Assembly: GCF_008642275.1 (NCBI RefSeq) | Contig: NZ_CP029189.1 | Coordinates: 4,376,501-4,440,500 of the forward strand | Length of the DNA: 64,000 nt | From: Streptomyces venezuelae | GTDB taxonomy: Bacteria > Actinomycetota > Actinomycetes > Streptomycetales > Streptomycetaceae | Reading direction: 5' to 3' | Part shown: positions 19,071 to 27,062 of the stretch, in pieces | How positions within the stretch are numbered: position 1 is the first letter of the stretch | How the letters are laid out: each line of letters begins with the position of its first letter | The notes under the pieces: model-generated | What the model saw: only the letters and a program-made list of their open reading frames with translations | What the model was told of the DNA's origin: nothing | Database searches by the model: none | Made by a program: the position numbers and the translations under genes

Positions 19071-20366
19071 CTACGGGCGCCAGGGCAGCTCGGCGGTGAC
19101 CGTCGTCCCGCCACCGGCGGGGGAGTCGACGACCAGCACCCCGTCCACGGCGTCCAGCCGCTCGGTCAGCCCCGCCAGCCCCGTCCCTTCCCGCGGCCCG
19201 GCCCCGCCCCGGCCGTCGTCGGCGACCTGGATCAGCAGCCGCTCCCCGGACTTCCACACGTCCACCGACGCCGACCGGGCCAGCGCGTGCTTGCTGACGT
19301 TCTGCAGCAGCTCGGAGACCGTGAAGTACGCGATCCCCTCGATCGCCGCCGCGGGCCGGGCCGGCAGATCCACCGCCACCCGTACCGGCACCGCGCACCG
19401 CGAGGCCACCGAGGACAGCGCCGCGTCCAGCCCCCGGTCGGTCAGCACGGCCGGGTGGATCCCCCGGGCCAGATCGCGCAGCTCCTGGAGGGCGATCTTC
19501 ACCTCACCGTGCGCCTCGTCCACCATCCGGGCGGCGGCCTGCGGATCCTCGGTCAGCTTCTCCTTCGCCAGCCCCAGATCCATCGCCAGCGCCACGAGCC
19601 GGGCCTGAGCCCCGTCGTGCAGGTCCCGCTCGATGCGCCGCAGGTCGGCGGCGGCGGTGTCCACGACCACCCCGCGGTCGGACTCCAGCTCGCTGACGCG
19701 GGTGGCCAGGCTGGACGCCCCGAGCAGCCCGCCGACCATGACCCGGTCGACGGTGGTCAGAGCGCGGATCACCCAGGGAGTGGCGAGGGTGAGGGCCAGC
19801 CCCACCAGGCTGGTCAGGGCGATCATGACGGGCGAGTCGAGGTAGAAGGTGTAGCCGTCGTTCTCGAAGAGCTGCAGGCCGGGCTGGTTCGTGTAGGCCG
19901 GGAAGACCCAGAACCAGAGCGGGTACAGCAGGTACGCCCACCCGCACGCCCAGAGCGTCACGGACAGGCAGAAGGAGAACACCGCCCACGGGAAGTGGAG
20001 GACCGAGTACAGCGCGTGTCGCCAGGCGCTCCCGCTCTTGAGCAGCGCACCCATGGCGGCGAGCGGCCCGGCCTTCTTCGCCCGGATCGGTGCGGGGGCG
20101 GCGATGTCCGTCCCGAGCATCGCGCGCACCCGGGCCCGCTCCAGCTGCCCGAAGCCACGGCACATGGCGAGCATGCCGGCGAGGACCGGAACGCCGAGGA
20201 AGGTGACGAGCAGCCCGGCGCCGAGGCTCACGCCGGTGATGGTGAGCGAGAAGTACAGCGTGCTCAGCGGCAGCCCGATCAGCAGATACCCGAACTCCCG
20301 CCAGGTCCGCCCCTCGACCGGCGCCCGCAGCACCGCGCCCATCCCGCCACCCGTGCCCTTGCCCAT
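19071..20366 (-). CDS. Sensor histidine kinase 1 (HisKA_3 type)
   Basis: This 431-aa membrane kinase has an N-terminal region with about four transmembrane segments (residues 25-205, a putative-sensor domain), then a dimerisation/phosphotransfer helix with H250 in RRIERDLHDGAQARLVAL, then a HATPase domain with N-box ELLQNVSKHA, VADDGRGGAGPREGTGLAGLTERL and a terminal TTVTAELPWRP. It is closely similar to kinase 2 at 20943 across the catalytic half. It probably phosphorylates the response regulator at 18016. The sensed signal is unknown. Confidence 0.93.
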   Translation of the reverse strand: MGKGTGGGMGAVLRAPVEGRTWREFGYLLIGLPLSTLYFSLTITGVSLGAGLLVTFLGVPVLAGMLAMCRGFGQLERARVRAMLGTDIAAPAPIRAKKAGPLAAMGALLKSGSAWRHALYSVLHFPWAVFSFCLSVTLWACGWAYLLYPLWFWVFPAYTNQPGLQLFENDGYTFYLDSPVMIALTSLVGLALTLATPWVIRALTTVDRVMVGGLLGASSLATRVSELESDRGVVVDTAAADLRRIERDLHDGAQARLVALAMDLGLAKEKLTEDPQAAARMVDEAHGEVKIALQELRDLARGIHPAVLTDRGLDAALSSVASRCAVPVRVAVDLPARPAAAIEGIAYFTVSELLQNVSKHALARSASVDVWKSGERLLIQVADDGRGGAGPREGTGLAGLTERLDAVDGVLVVDSPAGGGTTVTAELPWRP

Positions 20367-20457
20367 GATCCCGACCCGCCCTTCCGGTCCTCCGCTACAC
20401 CCCCACCCTCCCGCCCCCCGACCCCCACAACCATGCGGCGAGTCGGCCTCTCCACCG

Positions 20458-20474
20458 GGGGGTTAACCCCACCC
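20458..20474. promoter_or_regulatory. Motif copy 1: GGGGG-T-TAACCCCACCC
   Basis: This 17-bp motif contains the perfect palindrome GGGGTTAACCCC. It lies about 92 bp upstream of kinase 1 and matches 16 of 17 bases with the motif at 22212-22228 upstream of kinase 2 and nuoA. It is a candidate site for the response regulator at 18016. Confidence 0.45.
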
Positions 20475-20493
20475 CCGGGAACAGGGGCCGTCG

Positions 20494-20868
20494 GCATTCC
20501 CGGCCCCCGGCGTTTGAGGCGCGGGGTCCGGGGCGGAGCCCTGGGAAACGGCGCCGCGCCGGACCTACGAGCGACCCCCGCCCACCACCCGGGGGCAGGG
20601 GCCCGCATTCCCAGCCCCCCGGCGTTTGAGGGGCGGAGCCACCCACTGGGGGCAGGGGCCGCATTCCCAGCCTCGCCGGCGTTTGAGGCGCGGGGTCCGG
20701 GGCGGAGCCCTGGGAAGCGGCGCCGCGCCGGACACACGAACGGCCCCCGCCCACCACCCGGGGGCAGGGGCCCGCATTCCCAGCCGGCCGGCGTTTGAGG
20801 CGCGGGGTCCGGGGCGGAGCCCTGGGAAACGGCGCCGCGCCGGACACACGAACGGGACCCCCGCCCAC
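20494..20868. repeat. Four tandem copies of a dispersed Streptomyces intergenic repeat
   Basis: Units begin at GCATTCC at 20494, 20605, 20661 and 20774, giving periods of 111, 56 and 113 bp. The second copy is internally shortened. Each holds GGCGTTTGAGG..GGGGCGGAGCC and, in the full copies, CTGGGAA..CGGCGCCGCGCCGGA. The family is widespread in Streptomyces intergenic DNA, and a copy in the opposite orientation lies at about 49632-49760. Open frames through it are not genes. Confidence 0.85.
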
Positions 20869-20890
20869 CCCGGACGGGAGTCCCGCTCAC

Positions 20891-20917
20891 CAGTGACACC
20901 AGTGACACCAGTGACAC
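20891..20917. repeat. 9-bp unit repeated three times
   Basis: CAGTGACAC occurs three times in exact tandem just downstream of kinase 2. Confidence 0.85.
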
Positions 20918-20942
20918 CGGCGGCAACAGGGGCCCCGGGGCC

Positions 20943-22151
20943 CTACCCCCGGTCCCGCCACGGCAGCTCGGCCGTGACCACGGTCCCCGCCCCCTCGGGC
21001 GAGTCCACCACCAGCACCCCGTCCACCGCGCCCAACCGCTCCGCCAGCCCCGCCAGCCCGCTCCCCCCGGAGGGACTCGCCCCGCCCCGCCCGTCGTCCG
21101 ACACACGGATCATCAGCCGCGCCCCCGCCCGCCACACCTCGGCCGTCGCGCCCCGCGCCCCCGGCCCCGCGTGCTTGCTCACGTTCTGCAGCAGCTCGGA
21201 CACCACGAAGTACGCGATCCCCTCGATCGCCTCCGCCGGCCGCGCCCCCGACCCCGCCCCCGACCCCGCCGGGTCCCCCTGCAGGTCCACCGCCACCTTC
21301 ACCGGCACCACGCACCGCGCCGCCACCGACGACAGCGCCGCGTCCAGCCCCCGGTCCGTCAGCACCGCCGGGTGGATCCCCCGGGCCAGGTCCCGCAGCT
21401 CCTGCAGCGCCAGCTTCACCTCGCCGTGCGCCTCGTCGACCATCGCCGCCGCGCCCTCCGGGTCCTCCAGCAGCTTCTCCTTCGCCAGACCCAGCCCCAT
21501 CGCCAGCGCCACGAGCCGGGCCTGCGCCCCGTCGTGCAGGTCCCGCTCGATGCGCCGCAGGTCGGCCGCCGCCGTGTCGACCACGACCCCCCGGTCGGAC
21601 TCCAGCTCCGCGATCCGCCGCTCCAGGTCGTCGGAAGGCGACAGCAGCCCCCGTACCATCGCCCGGTCCGCGTTCGCCAGCAGCCGCACCAGGTACGGCA
21701 GCACCGGCCACAGCACGAACAGGCCGGTCAGAGCTACCGTGAAGGTGAGTACTCCCCATGGCAGCCGGATCAGCTGGTAGAGCACCGTCCTCCAGCCGAC
21801 CGGGTCCTTGATGCTCGTCCACAGCCAGGGGAAGAATCCGCCGGACCGCTTCGGCCCGGGGATCGGGGTCGGCTCGTCCACCCGTACGCCCAGCAGCCCG
21901 CGGGCGCGTGCCCGGTCCAGCCGTCCCAATTGCCGAGACAGATACAGACCGCATGCGAGCAGGGGAATTCCGACCGCGGTCACGGCAAGACCGCCGGCCG
22001 TGGAGACCATGACAACCGCGTAAACAAAACCGACGATCGCCACCGGCAGGTTGCTCACCAGATAGGCGATCTCCTTCCACGTCACGGCGCTGAAGACGGC
22101 ACGTACGGGGGGAGGCCGATCGTTGTCGGGCACGGCATGGTTCAGGGTCAT
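20943..22151 (-). CDS. Sensor histidine kinase 2 (HisKA_3 type), paralogue of kinase 1
   Basis: This 402-aa kinase starts at the ATG at 22151 (MTLNHAVPDNDRPPPV); the frame opens farther upstream but would run into nuo on the other strand. It has about four transmembrane segments (residues 30-160), phospho-acceptor H206 in RRIERDLHDGAQARLVAL and an intact HATPase domain (ELLQNVSKHAGPGARG, SDDGRGGASPSGGSGLAGLAERL). The catalytic half is nearly the same as kinase 1, while the membrane domain has diverged, suggesting tandem duplication with different inputs to one regulator. It is divergent from nuoA across 147 bp. Confidence 0.93.
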   Translation of the reverse strand: MTLNHAVPDNDRPPPVRAVFSAVTWKEIAYLVSNLPVAIVGFVYAVVMVSTAGGLAVTAVGIPLLACGLYLSRQLGRLDRARARGLLGVRVDEPTPIPGPKRSGGFFPWLWTSIKDPVGWRTVLYQLIRLPWGVLTFTVALTGLFVLWPVLPYLVRLLANADRAMVRGLLSPSDDLERRIAELESDRGVVVDTAAADLRRIERDLHDGAQARLVALAMGLGLAKEKLLEDPEGAAAMVDEAHGEVKLALQELRDLARGIHPAVLTDRGLDAALSSVAARCVVPVKVAVDLQGDPAGSGAGSGARPAEAIEGIAYFVVSELLQNVSKHAGPGARGATAEVWRAGARLMIRVSDDGRGGASPSGGSGLAGLAERLGAVDGVLVVDSPEGAGTVVTAELPWRDRG

Positions 22152-22211
22152 GGGGCACACCCTGTCAAGTACGCCCCGCCGATGCCATGGGGTGTCCGGG
22201 GTGCTGTGAAC

Positions 22212-22228
22212 GGGGGATAACCCCACCC
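22212..22228. promoter_or_regulatory. Motif copy 2: GGGGG-A-TAACCCCACCC
   Basis: This 17-bp motif differs at one base from the copy at 20458-20474. It lies 61-77 bp upstream of kinase 2 and 71-87 bp upstream of nuoA, and just before the candidate nuo -10 box (22245-22250). It is a candidate operator linking the two-component system to nuo. Confidence 0.45.
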
Positions 22229-22244
22229 TGTGTGAGGCAGGCCC

Positions 22245-22250
22245 TAGACT
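22245..22250 (+). promoter_or_regulatory. Candidate -10 box of the nuo operon
   Basis: TAGACT fits TANNNT and lies 48 bp upstream of nuoA. The expected -35 position is C-rich and poor, so an activator bound at the adjacent 22212-22228 motif would make sense. Confidence 0.35.
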
Positions 22251-22298
22251 CCCGTCCGTACCAGATCGTCGACAGTGACCGAGGAGCGAGGAACGGAC

Positions 22299-22706
22299 GT
22301 GCCTGAACCGACGGTATCGACCGTAACCGTGCTCGCGGCGGACTACTTCCGGAGTTATTCGGTCGTCGGTCTGCTGGCCGTCCTCGGTGTGCTCTTCGTG
22401 GCCGTCGCCTTCGGCGCGGGCCGGCTGCTGCGGCCCGTGGTCCCGACCCCCGAGAAGCTGCTGACGTACGAATGCGGTGTGGACCCCGTCGGCGAGGGCT
22501 GGGCGCACACCCAGGTCCGCTACTACGTCTACGCGTTCCTCTACGTCATCTTCGCCGTCGACTCGATCTTCCTGTTCCCGTGGGCGACGGTGTTCGCCGC
22601 CGCCGGTTACGGCGCCACGACCCTCGTGGAGATGTTCATCTTCCTGGGCTTCCTGGCCGTCGGCCTGCTCTATGCGTACAAGAAGGGCGTCCTCGAATGG
22701 ACGTGA
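22299..22706 (+). CDS. nuoA: NADH-quinone oxidoreductase subunit A-like
   Basis: This 135-aa subunit has three transmembrane helices. The conserved core reads [41 protein letters not shown], including the Cys/acidic residues of the loop near the quinone cavity. The GTG at 22299 is chosen over 22275 because GAGGA precedes it at proper distance. First gene of a ten-gene operon (A, B, C, H, I, J, K, L, M, N). It overlaps nuoB by 10 bp. It would sit at the junction of peripheral and membrane arms. Confidence 0.95.
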   Translation: MPEPTVSTVTVLAADYFRSYSVVGLLAVLGVLFVAVAFGAGRLLRPVVPTPEKLLTYECGVDPVGEGWAHTQVRYYVYAFLYVIFAVDSIFLFPWATVFAAAGYGATTLVEMFIFLGFLAVGLLYAYKKGVLEWT

Positions 22707-23290
22707 CACCTCAGCCGGAGCTGCTCCCGGAGCCCAAGCGCCTCGGAGTCCTCTCCCGCCTGGCCCCGGAACCGATGAAGGTGGTCCTGAACTGGGGCCG
22801 CCGGTACAGCCTGTGGGTCTTCAACTTCGGCCTCGCCTGCTGCGCGATCGAGTTCATCGCCGCGTCCATGGCCCGGCACGACTTCATCCGGCTCGGCGTG
22901 ATCCCCTTCGCGCCCGGCCCCCGCCAGGCCGACCTCATGATCGTCTCGGGCACCGTCACGGACAAGATGGCCCCGGCGGTGAAGCGGCTCTACGAGCAGA
23001 TGCCGGAGCCGAAGTACGTCATCTCCTTCGGCGCCTGCTCCAACTGCGGCGGCCCCTACTGGGACTCGTACTCGGTGACCAAGGGCGTCGACCAGATCAT
23101 CCCGGTCGACGTCTACGTGCCGGGCTGCCCGCCGCGCCCCGAAGCCCTCCTCCAGGGCATCCTCAAGCTCCAGGAGAAGATCGCCCGCGAGTCGCTGGCC
23201 GAGCGCTACGCGGCCGGGCCGTCCGTGTCCCAGCTGACGAGCGGCCTGGTCACGCCCCCGCCCGCACCGGCGCAGGGGGCCGGCGCGTGA
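22697..23290 (+). CDS. nuoB: NADH-quinone oxidoreductase subunit B-like (N2 cluster)
   Basis: This 197-aa protein binds the terminal Fe-S cluster N2. All four ligand cysteines are present: the tandem pair in [10 protein letters not shown], one in [13 protein letters not shown] and one in [14 protein letters not shown] 22697 starts the conserved sequence [17 protein letters not shown]; the upstream part of the frame is a shadow of nuoA. A Pro/Ala-rich tail ([13 protein letters not shown]) is extra relative to typical NuoB. In ordinary complex I, N2 passes electrons to quinone in a cavity formed with NuoD, which is missing here. Confidence 0.95.
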   Translation: MDVTPQPELLPEPKRLGVLSRLAPEPMKVVLNWGRRYSLWVFNFGLACCAIEFIAASMARHDFIRLGVIPFAPGPRQADLMIVSGTVTDKMAPAVKRLYEQMPEPKYVISFGACSNCGGPYWDSYSVTKGVDQIIPVDVYVPGCPPRPEALLQGILKLQEKIARESLAERYAAGPSVSQLTSGLVTPPPAPAQGAGA

Positions 23291-24507
23291 ACCTCTACGA
23301 CTCCCTTCCCGACGCGGCGCCGACGGTCTTCGGCGCCGAGGCCGTCGCCGAGCTCTCGTACGACGTCCTCACGGTCGACGTGCCCGTCGGCAGCTGGATC
23401 TCCGCCCTCGAAATCGCCCGCGACAAGCTGGGCTGCACCTACTTCGACTGGCTGAGCGCGGTCGACGAGCCCGGCACCGGCTTCCGGATCTGCGCACACG
23501 TCGCGTCGCTGGAGAACCACCGGGTGCGGCGGCTGCTGCTGCGCACGACCGTCCCGCACAGCGCCGCCTCCCTGCCGTCCGCGGTCGCCGTCTACGCGGG
23601 GGCGGAATGGCACGAGCGCGAGACGTTCGAGATGTTCGGAGTGACCTTCACCGACCACCCGCACCTCGTCCCGCTCCTCCTTCCGGAGAACTTCGAGGGC
23701 CACCCGCTGCGCAAGGACTTCGTCCTGGCCGCGCGCGTCGCCAAGGCCTGGCCCGGCGCCAAGGAGCCCGGCGAGACGCACGACCCGGACGCGCCCAAGC
23801 GCCGTCAGATGCTCCCGCCCGGCGTACCGGACCCCAACGACTGGGGCCCGATGAAGGGCCAGCTGCCGCCGGCCCCGTCCCGTCCCGCCCGCACCCCGCG
23901 TGCGGCCGGCGCGGCGGGCGCCGCCGCGCGCACGCCGCGCGAGGGCGCCCCGGTCCGTCGCACCCGCTCGGTCACGGAGGGCTCGGCCACCCAGCCTCCG
24001 TCCGACGCGGCAGGAGCAGCGAGCCCGGGCGCGGAAGCCCCGGCCCGCCCGCCCCGCCGCACCCGTTCGGTGGCGGACGGCTCGGCGAGCCAGGCCGCCG
24101 GAACGCCCGCGCCGGACGCCGCAGCCCCGGCTCCGGCCACGGAAGCCCCGGCCCGCCCGCCCCGCCGTAACCGCTCGGTGGCGGACGGCTCGGCCAGTCA
24201 GGTCCCGGCGTCGGACGGCGGCTCCGCCGGCCGTGCCGACGACGCCGACGCCGGCACGGGTGAGGCGGCGCGCCCGCCGCACCGCACCGCCCCCCGCAGC
24301 TCCGACGCCCCCTGGCACGACCCGAAGCCCGCCTTCGACGAACGCGCTCCCCGACCGACTCCGGAGACCGAACCCGAAGCCGGGCCCGAGCCGACTCCCG
24401 AGGCCGGGACCGTGCCGGAACCCGAGGCCGGGCCCACCCCCGAGCCACGCCCGGCCGAGCCGGAGACCGACACCGACCCCACCACCGACACCGGAGGCAC
24501 CGCGTGA
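23287..24507 (+). CDS. nuoC: NuoC-like 30-kDa subunit with long disordered repeat tail
   Basis: This 406-aa protein has a NuoC domain in residues 1-160, with the signature [20 protein letters not shown] and [12 protein letters not shown]. Residues 160-406 are unlike normal NuoC: low complexity, rich in Pro, Ala, Arg and Glu, with three copies of RR(T/N)RSV(T/A)(D/E)GSA(T/S)Q at residues 224-236, 257-269 and 293-305, then an acidic Pro-Glu end. The gene starts by a GTGA overlap with nuoB and ends by one with nuoH. It occupies the place where nuoC, D, E, F and G would be in a full operon. The tail is probably unfolded and could be a linker or binding region (inference). Confidence 0.92.
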   Translation: MNLYDSLPDAAPTVFGAEAVAELSYDVLTVDVPVGSWISALEIARDKLGCTYFDWLSAVDEPGTGFRICAHVASLENHRVRRLLLRTTVPHSAASLPSAVAVYAGAEWHERETFEMFGVTFTDHPHLVPLLLPENFEGHPLRKDFVLAARVAKAWPGAKEPGETHDPDAPKRRQMLPPGVPDPNDWGPMKGQLPPAPSRPARTPRAAGAAGAAARTPREGAPVRRTRSVTEGSATQPPSDAAGAASPGAEAPARPPRRTRSVADGSASQAAGTPAPDAAAPAPATEAPARPPRRNRSVADGSASQVPASDGGSAGRADDADAGTGEAARPPHRTAPRSSDAPWHDPKPAFDERAPRPTPETEPEAGPEPTPEAGTVPEPEAGPTPEPRPAEPETDTDPTTDTGGTA

Positions 24508-25469
24508 ACGACGTCCTCGACGTCGCCCTGCGGCTGATCGTCGTCTTCGCCGTCTTCCTCGTGCTCCCGCTCGTCGTCGGGCAGACCGAGCACAAGGTGA
24601 TGGCCCACATGCAGGGCCGCCTCGGCCCCATGTACGCCGGCGGCTTCCACGGCTGGGCCCAGCTCGTCGCCGACGGCGTGAAGTTCGCGCAGAAGGAAGA
24701 CATCGTCCCGGCGGGCGCAGACCGCCGGATCTTCCAGCTCGCCCCCGCCGTCGCCCTGCTGCCGTACCTCCTCGTACTCCTTGCCATCCCCATCGGACCG
24801 GGCGAGGGCGCGGTCGGCCAGGTCATCGACGCCGGCCTGTTCTTCGCGCTCGCCGTCATGGGCGTCGGAGTCCTCGGCTCCCTGATGGCAGGCTGGGCCT
24901 CCGCGAACAAGTTCTCCCTGCTCGGCGGCCTGCGTACCGCCGCCCAGCTGCTCGCCTACGAGCTGCCGATGCTGCTCGCCGCCGCCTCCGTGGCCATGGC
25001 GGCCGGTACGGTCTCCCTCCCCGGGATCGTCGAGGCCTTCGAGTGGTGGTGGCTGCCCTGGCAGATCGTCGGGGCGCTCGTCTTCTTCGTCGCCGGCCTC
25101 GCCGAACTGCAACGGCCCCCCTTCGACATGCCCGTCGCCGACTCCGAGATCATCTTCGGCGCGTACACCGAGTACACGGGCCTGCGCTTCGCGCTCTTCC
25201 TCCTCGCCGAGTACGCCGGAATCGTCGTCCTCTGCGCCCTCACCACCGTCCTCTTCCTCGGCGGCTGGCACGGTCCCTTCGGTGACGACCTCGGCTGGGT
25301 CTGGACCCTGCTCAAGATCGCCGTTCTCGCCTTCGTCGTGATCTGGCTCCGCGTGAGCTACCCGCGCCTGCGCGAGGACCAGCTCCAGAAGCTCGCCTGG
25401 ACCACACTCATCCCGCTCGCGCTCGCCCAGATCGCGCTCACCGGCATCGTGAAGGTGGCGATCCAGTAA
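24504..25469 (+). CDS. nuoH: NADH-quinone oxidoreductase subunit H-like
   Basis: This 321-aa membrane subunit has about eight helices. Quinone-channel signatures are [21 protein letters not shown] and [18 protein letters not shown] followed by [21 protein letters not shown]. In typical NuoH the second motif reads R-x-PFDL-x-E-(G/A)-E-S-E; here E is V and the second E is D, so the acidic patch is reduced. GTG start overlaps nuoC (GTGA), and the stop overlaps nuoI by 1 bp (TAATG). It would link the peripheral Fe-S part to the proton-pumping arm. Confidence 0.95.
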   Translation: MNDVLDVALRLIVVFAVFLVLPLVVGQTEHKVMAHMQGRLGPMYAGGFHGWAQLVADGVKFAQKEDIVPAGADRRIFQLAPAVALLPYLLVLLAIPIGPGEGAVGQVIDAGLFFALAVMGVGVLGSLMAGWASANKFSLLGGLRTAAQLLAYELPMLLAAASVAMAAGTVSLPGIVEAFEWWWLPWQIVGALVFFVAGLAELQRPPFDMPVADSEIIFGAYTEYTGLRFALFLLAEYAGIVVLCALTTVLFLGGWHGPFGDDLGWVWTLLKIAVLAFVVIWLRVSYPRLREDQLQKLAWTTLIPLALAQIALTGIVKVAIQ

Positions 25470-26089
25470 TGCCCATCCCCGGATCCGGTCTGGCCAAGGG
25501 GCTGGCCGTCACGCTGCGCACGATGACGAAGCGCTCGCACACGGCCCAGTACCCCGACGTCCAGCCCGAACTGCCGCCCCGATCCCGCGGGGTCATCGGC
25601 CTGTTCGAGGAGAACTGCACCGTCTGCATGCTGTGCGCCCGTGAGTGCCCCGACTGGTGCATCTACATCGACTCCCACAAGGAGACGGTCCCGGCGTCCA
25701 CCCCCGGGGGCCGCGAGCGCAGCCGCAACGTCCTCGACCGCTTCGCCATCGACTTCTCCCTCTGCATGTACTGCGGGATCTGCATCGAGGTGTGCCCCTT
25801 CGACGCCCTCTTCTGGTCGCCGGAGTTCGAGTACGCGGAGACGGACATCCACGAGCTGACCCACGAGCGCGACAAGCTGCGCGAGTGGATGTGGACCGTC
25901 CCGGCGCCGCCCGCGCTGGACCCGGCCGCCGAGGAGCCCAAGGAGATCGCCGCTGCCCGCAAGGCGGTGGAGAAGGCCGAGGCCGCAGCCGCGGCGGCAG
26001 CCGCCGCCGAAGCCGCAGCCGCCGAAGCCGCCGCCCAAGCGGCCGAGACCGAACCGCCGACCGACCCGACCCCGGAGGGAGACGCGTGA
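25469..26089 (+). CDS. nuoI: NADH-quinone oxidoreductase subunit I-like (2x[4Fe-4S])
   Basis: This 206-aa ferredoxin-like subunit carries two complete [4Fe-4S] motifs, [12 protein letters not shown] (C50, 53, 56, 60) and [12 protein letters not shown] (C99, 102, 105, 109), equivalent to N6a/N6b. A C-terminal tail from about residue 150 is almost pure Ala/Glu ([20 protein letters not shown] and more), predicted as a long helix, and is absent from ordinary NuoI. With no NuoEFG present it would be the electron entry subunit, as in ferredoxin-using complex I relatives (inference). Confidence 0.95.
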   Translation: MPIPGSGLAKGLAVTLRTMTKRSHTAQYPDVQPELPPRSRGVIGLFEENCTVCMLCARECPDWCIYIDSHKETVPASTPGGRERSRNVLDRFAIDFSLCMYCGICIEVCPFDALFWSPEFEYAETDIHELTHERDKLREWMWTVPAPPALDPAAEEPKEIAAARKAVEKAEAAAAAAAAAEAAAAEAAAQAAETEPPTDPTPEGDA

Positions 26090-26715
26090 GCCCCGCCGCC
26101 ACCCTGGCCGCAGCCGCCACCACCACCGGGCCCGGCTTCCTCTCCCCGACCGGCGTCGAGATCGCCTTCGTCCTCGTCGGACTCGCCACCCTCGGCGCGG
26201 CCCTCGTCACGGTCACCACCAAGCAGCTGGTGCACGCCGCCCTGTGGCTGGTCGTCGCGCTCGGCGGCATCGCCGTCGAGTACCTGCTGCTGACCGCAGA
26301 GTTCATCGCCTGGGTCCAGGTCCTCATCTACCTCGGTTCCGTGGTCGTCCTCCTCCTCTTCGGGCTGATGCTCACCAAGGCCCCCATCGGCCGCTCCCCG
26401 GACGCGGACTCCGGCAACCGCTGGACCGCGCTCGGCGTCGCCGTCGTCGCGGCCGTGTCGCTGGTCTGGGTGGTCGTCGACGCCTTCCGCACCACCTGGA
26501 TCGACCTCGACGGACCGGTCCAGGGCTCCACCAAGGTCTCCGGCGAGATCCTCTTCCAGCACTGGGTGCTGCCGTTCGAGGCGCTCTCCGTCCTCCTCCT
26601 CGCAGCCCTGATCGGGGCCATCGTGCTGTCCCGCAGGAACGACCCCGCCGACCCCGCCGACTCCGCCGAGGCCGCCACCCCGGCCGGCCCCGGCGAGAAG
26701 AAGGGCCGGCGCTGA
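26086..26715 (+). CDS. nuoJ: NADH-quinone oxidoreductase subunit J-like
   Basis: This 209-aa membrane subunit has five helices. The conserved stretch [47 protein letters not shown] shows the TM3 pi-bulge region and the E in AEFIAWVQ. The GTG start overlaps nuoI by 4 bp; the stop shares one base with the nuoK ATG. It is followed by a hydrophilic tail rich in Asp-Pro-Ala. Confidence 0.93.
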   Translation: MSPAATLAAAATTTGPGFLSPTGVEIAFVLVGLATLGAALVTVTTKQLVHAALWLVVALGGIAVEYLLLTAEFIAWVQVLIYLGSVVVLLLFGLMLTKAPIGRSPDADSGNRWTALGVAVVAAVSLVWVVVDAFRTTWIDLDGPVQGSTKVSGEILFQHWVLPFEALSVLLLAALIGAIVLSRRNDPADPADSAEAATPAGPGEKKGRR

Positions 26716-27062
26716 TGCACCTCGCCTACCCCGCCGTACTCGCGGCCCTCCTCTTCTGCACGGGTCTGTACGGCGTACTCGCCCGCCGCAACGCCATCCT
26801 GGTCCTGATGTCCGTCGAGCTGATGCTGAACGCCGTCAACCTCAACCTGGTGGCCTTCGACGTCTGGCTGCGCGACACCCTGCACGCCGGCCAGGCCCTC
26901 ACCCTCTTCACCATCGCCATCGCCGCCGCCGAGATCGGCATCGGCCTCGCGATCGTGCTGATGGTGTACCGCAACCGCGGTACCTCCGACGTCGACCGGC
27001 TGCGCGACACCGCCGAGGGCCACGAGCCCGCCGCGAACAACCAGAGCGAGGTCACCGCGTGA
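26715..27062 (+). CDS. nuoK: NADH-quinone oxidoreductase subunit K-like
   Basis: This 115-aa subunit has three transmembrane helices. The two membrane glutamates required for proton translocation are present in [20 protein letters not shown] and [19 protein letters not shown]. The ATG overlaps the nuoJ stop by 1 bp and the stop overlaps nuoL by 4 bp. It belongs to the proton-pumping arm. Confidence 0.95.
   Translation: MHLAYPAVLAALLFCTGLYGVLARRNAILVLMSVELMLNAVNLNLVAFDVWLRDTLHAGQALTLFTIAIAAAEIGIGLAIVLMVYRNRGTSDVDRLRDTAEGHEPAANNQSEVTA

Larger units (their letters stand above)
20367..20942. other. Intergenic region with repeat array and shared operator candidate
   Basis: 576 bp between the two kinase genes, without a gene. 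From left to right it has a GGGGTTAACCCC palindrome (20459-20470), four tandem copies of a GC-rich intergenic repeat (20494-20868) and three exact copies of a 9-bp unit (20891-20917). Confidence 0.8.

Noticed and set aside
20494..20868. CRISPR array
   Set aside because: Units are about 110 bp and nearly identical throughout; there are no short repeats with unique spacers and no cas genes.
22162..22167. TTGACA on the minus strand as a kinase 2 promoter -35
   Set aside because: It lies only 10 bp upstream of the kinase start codon, so a -10 box would fall inside the gene.
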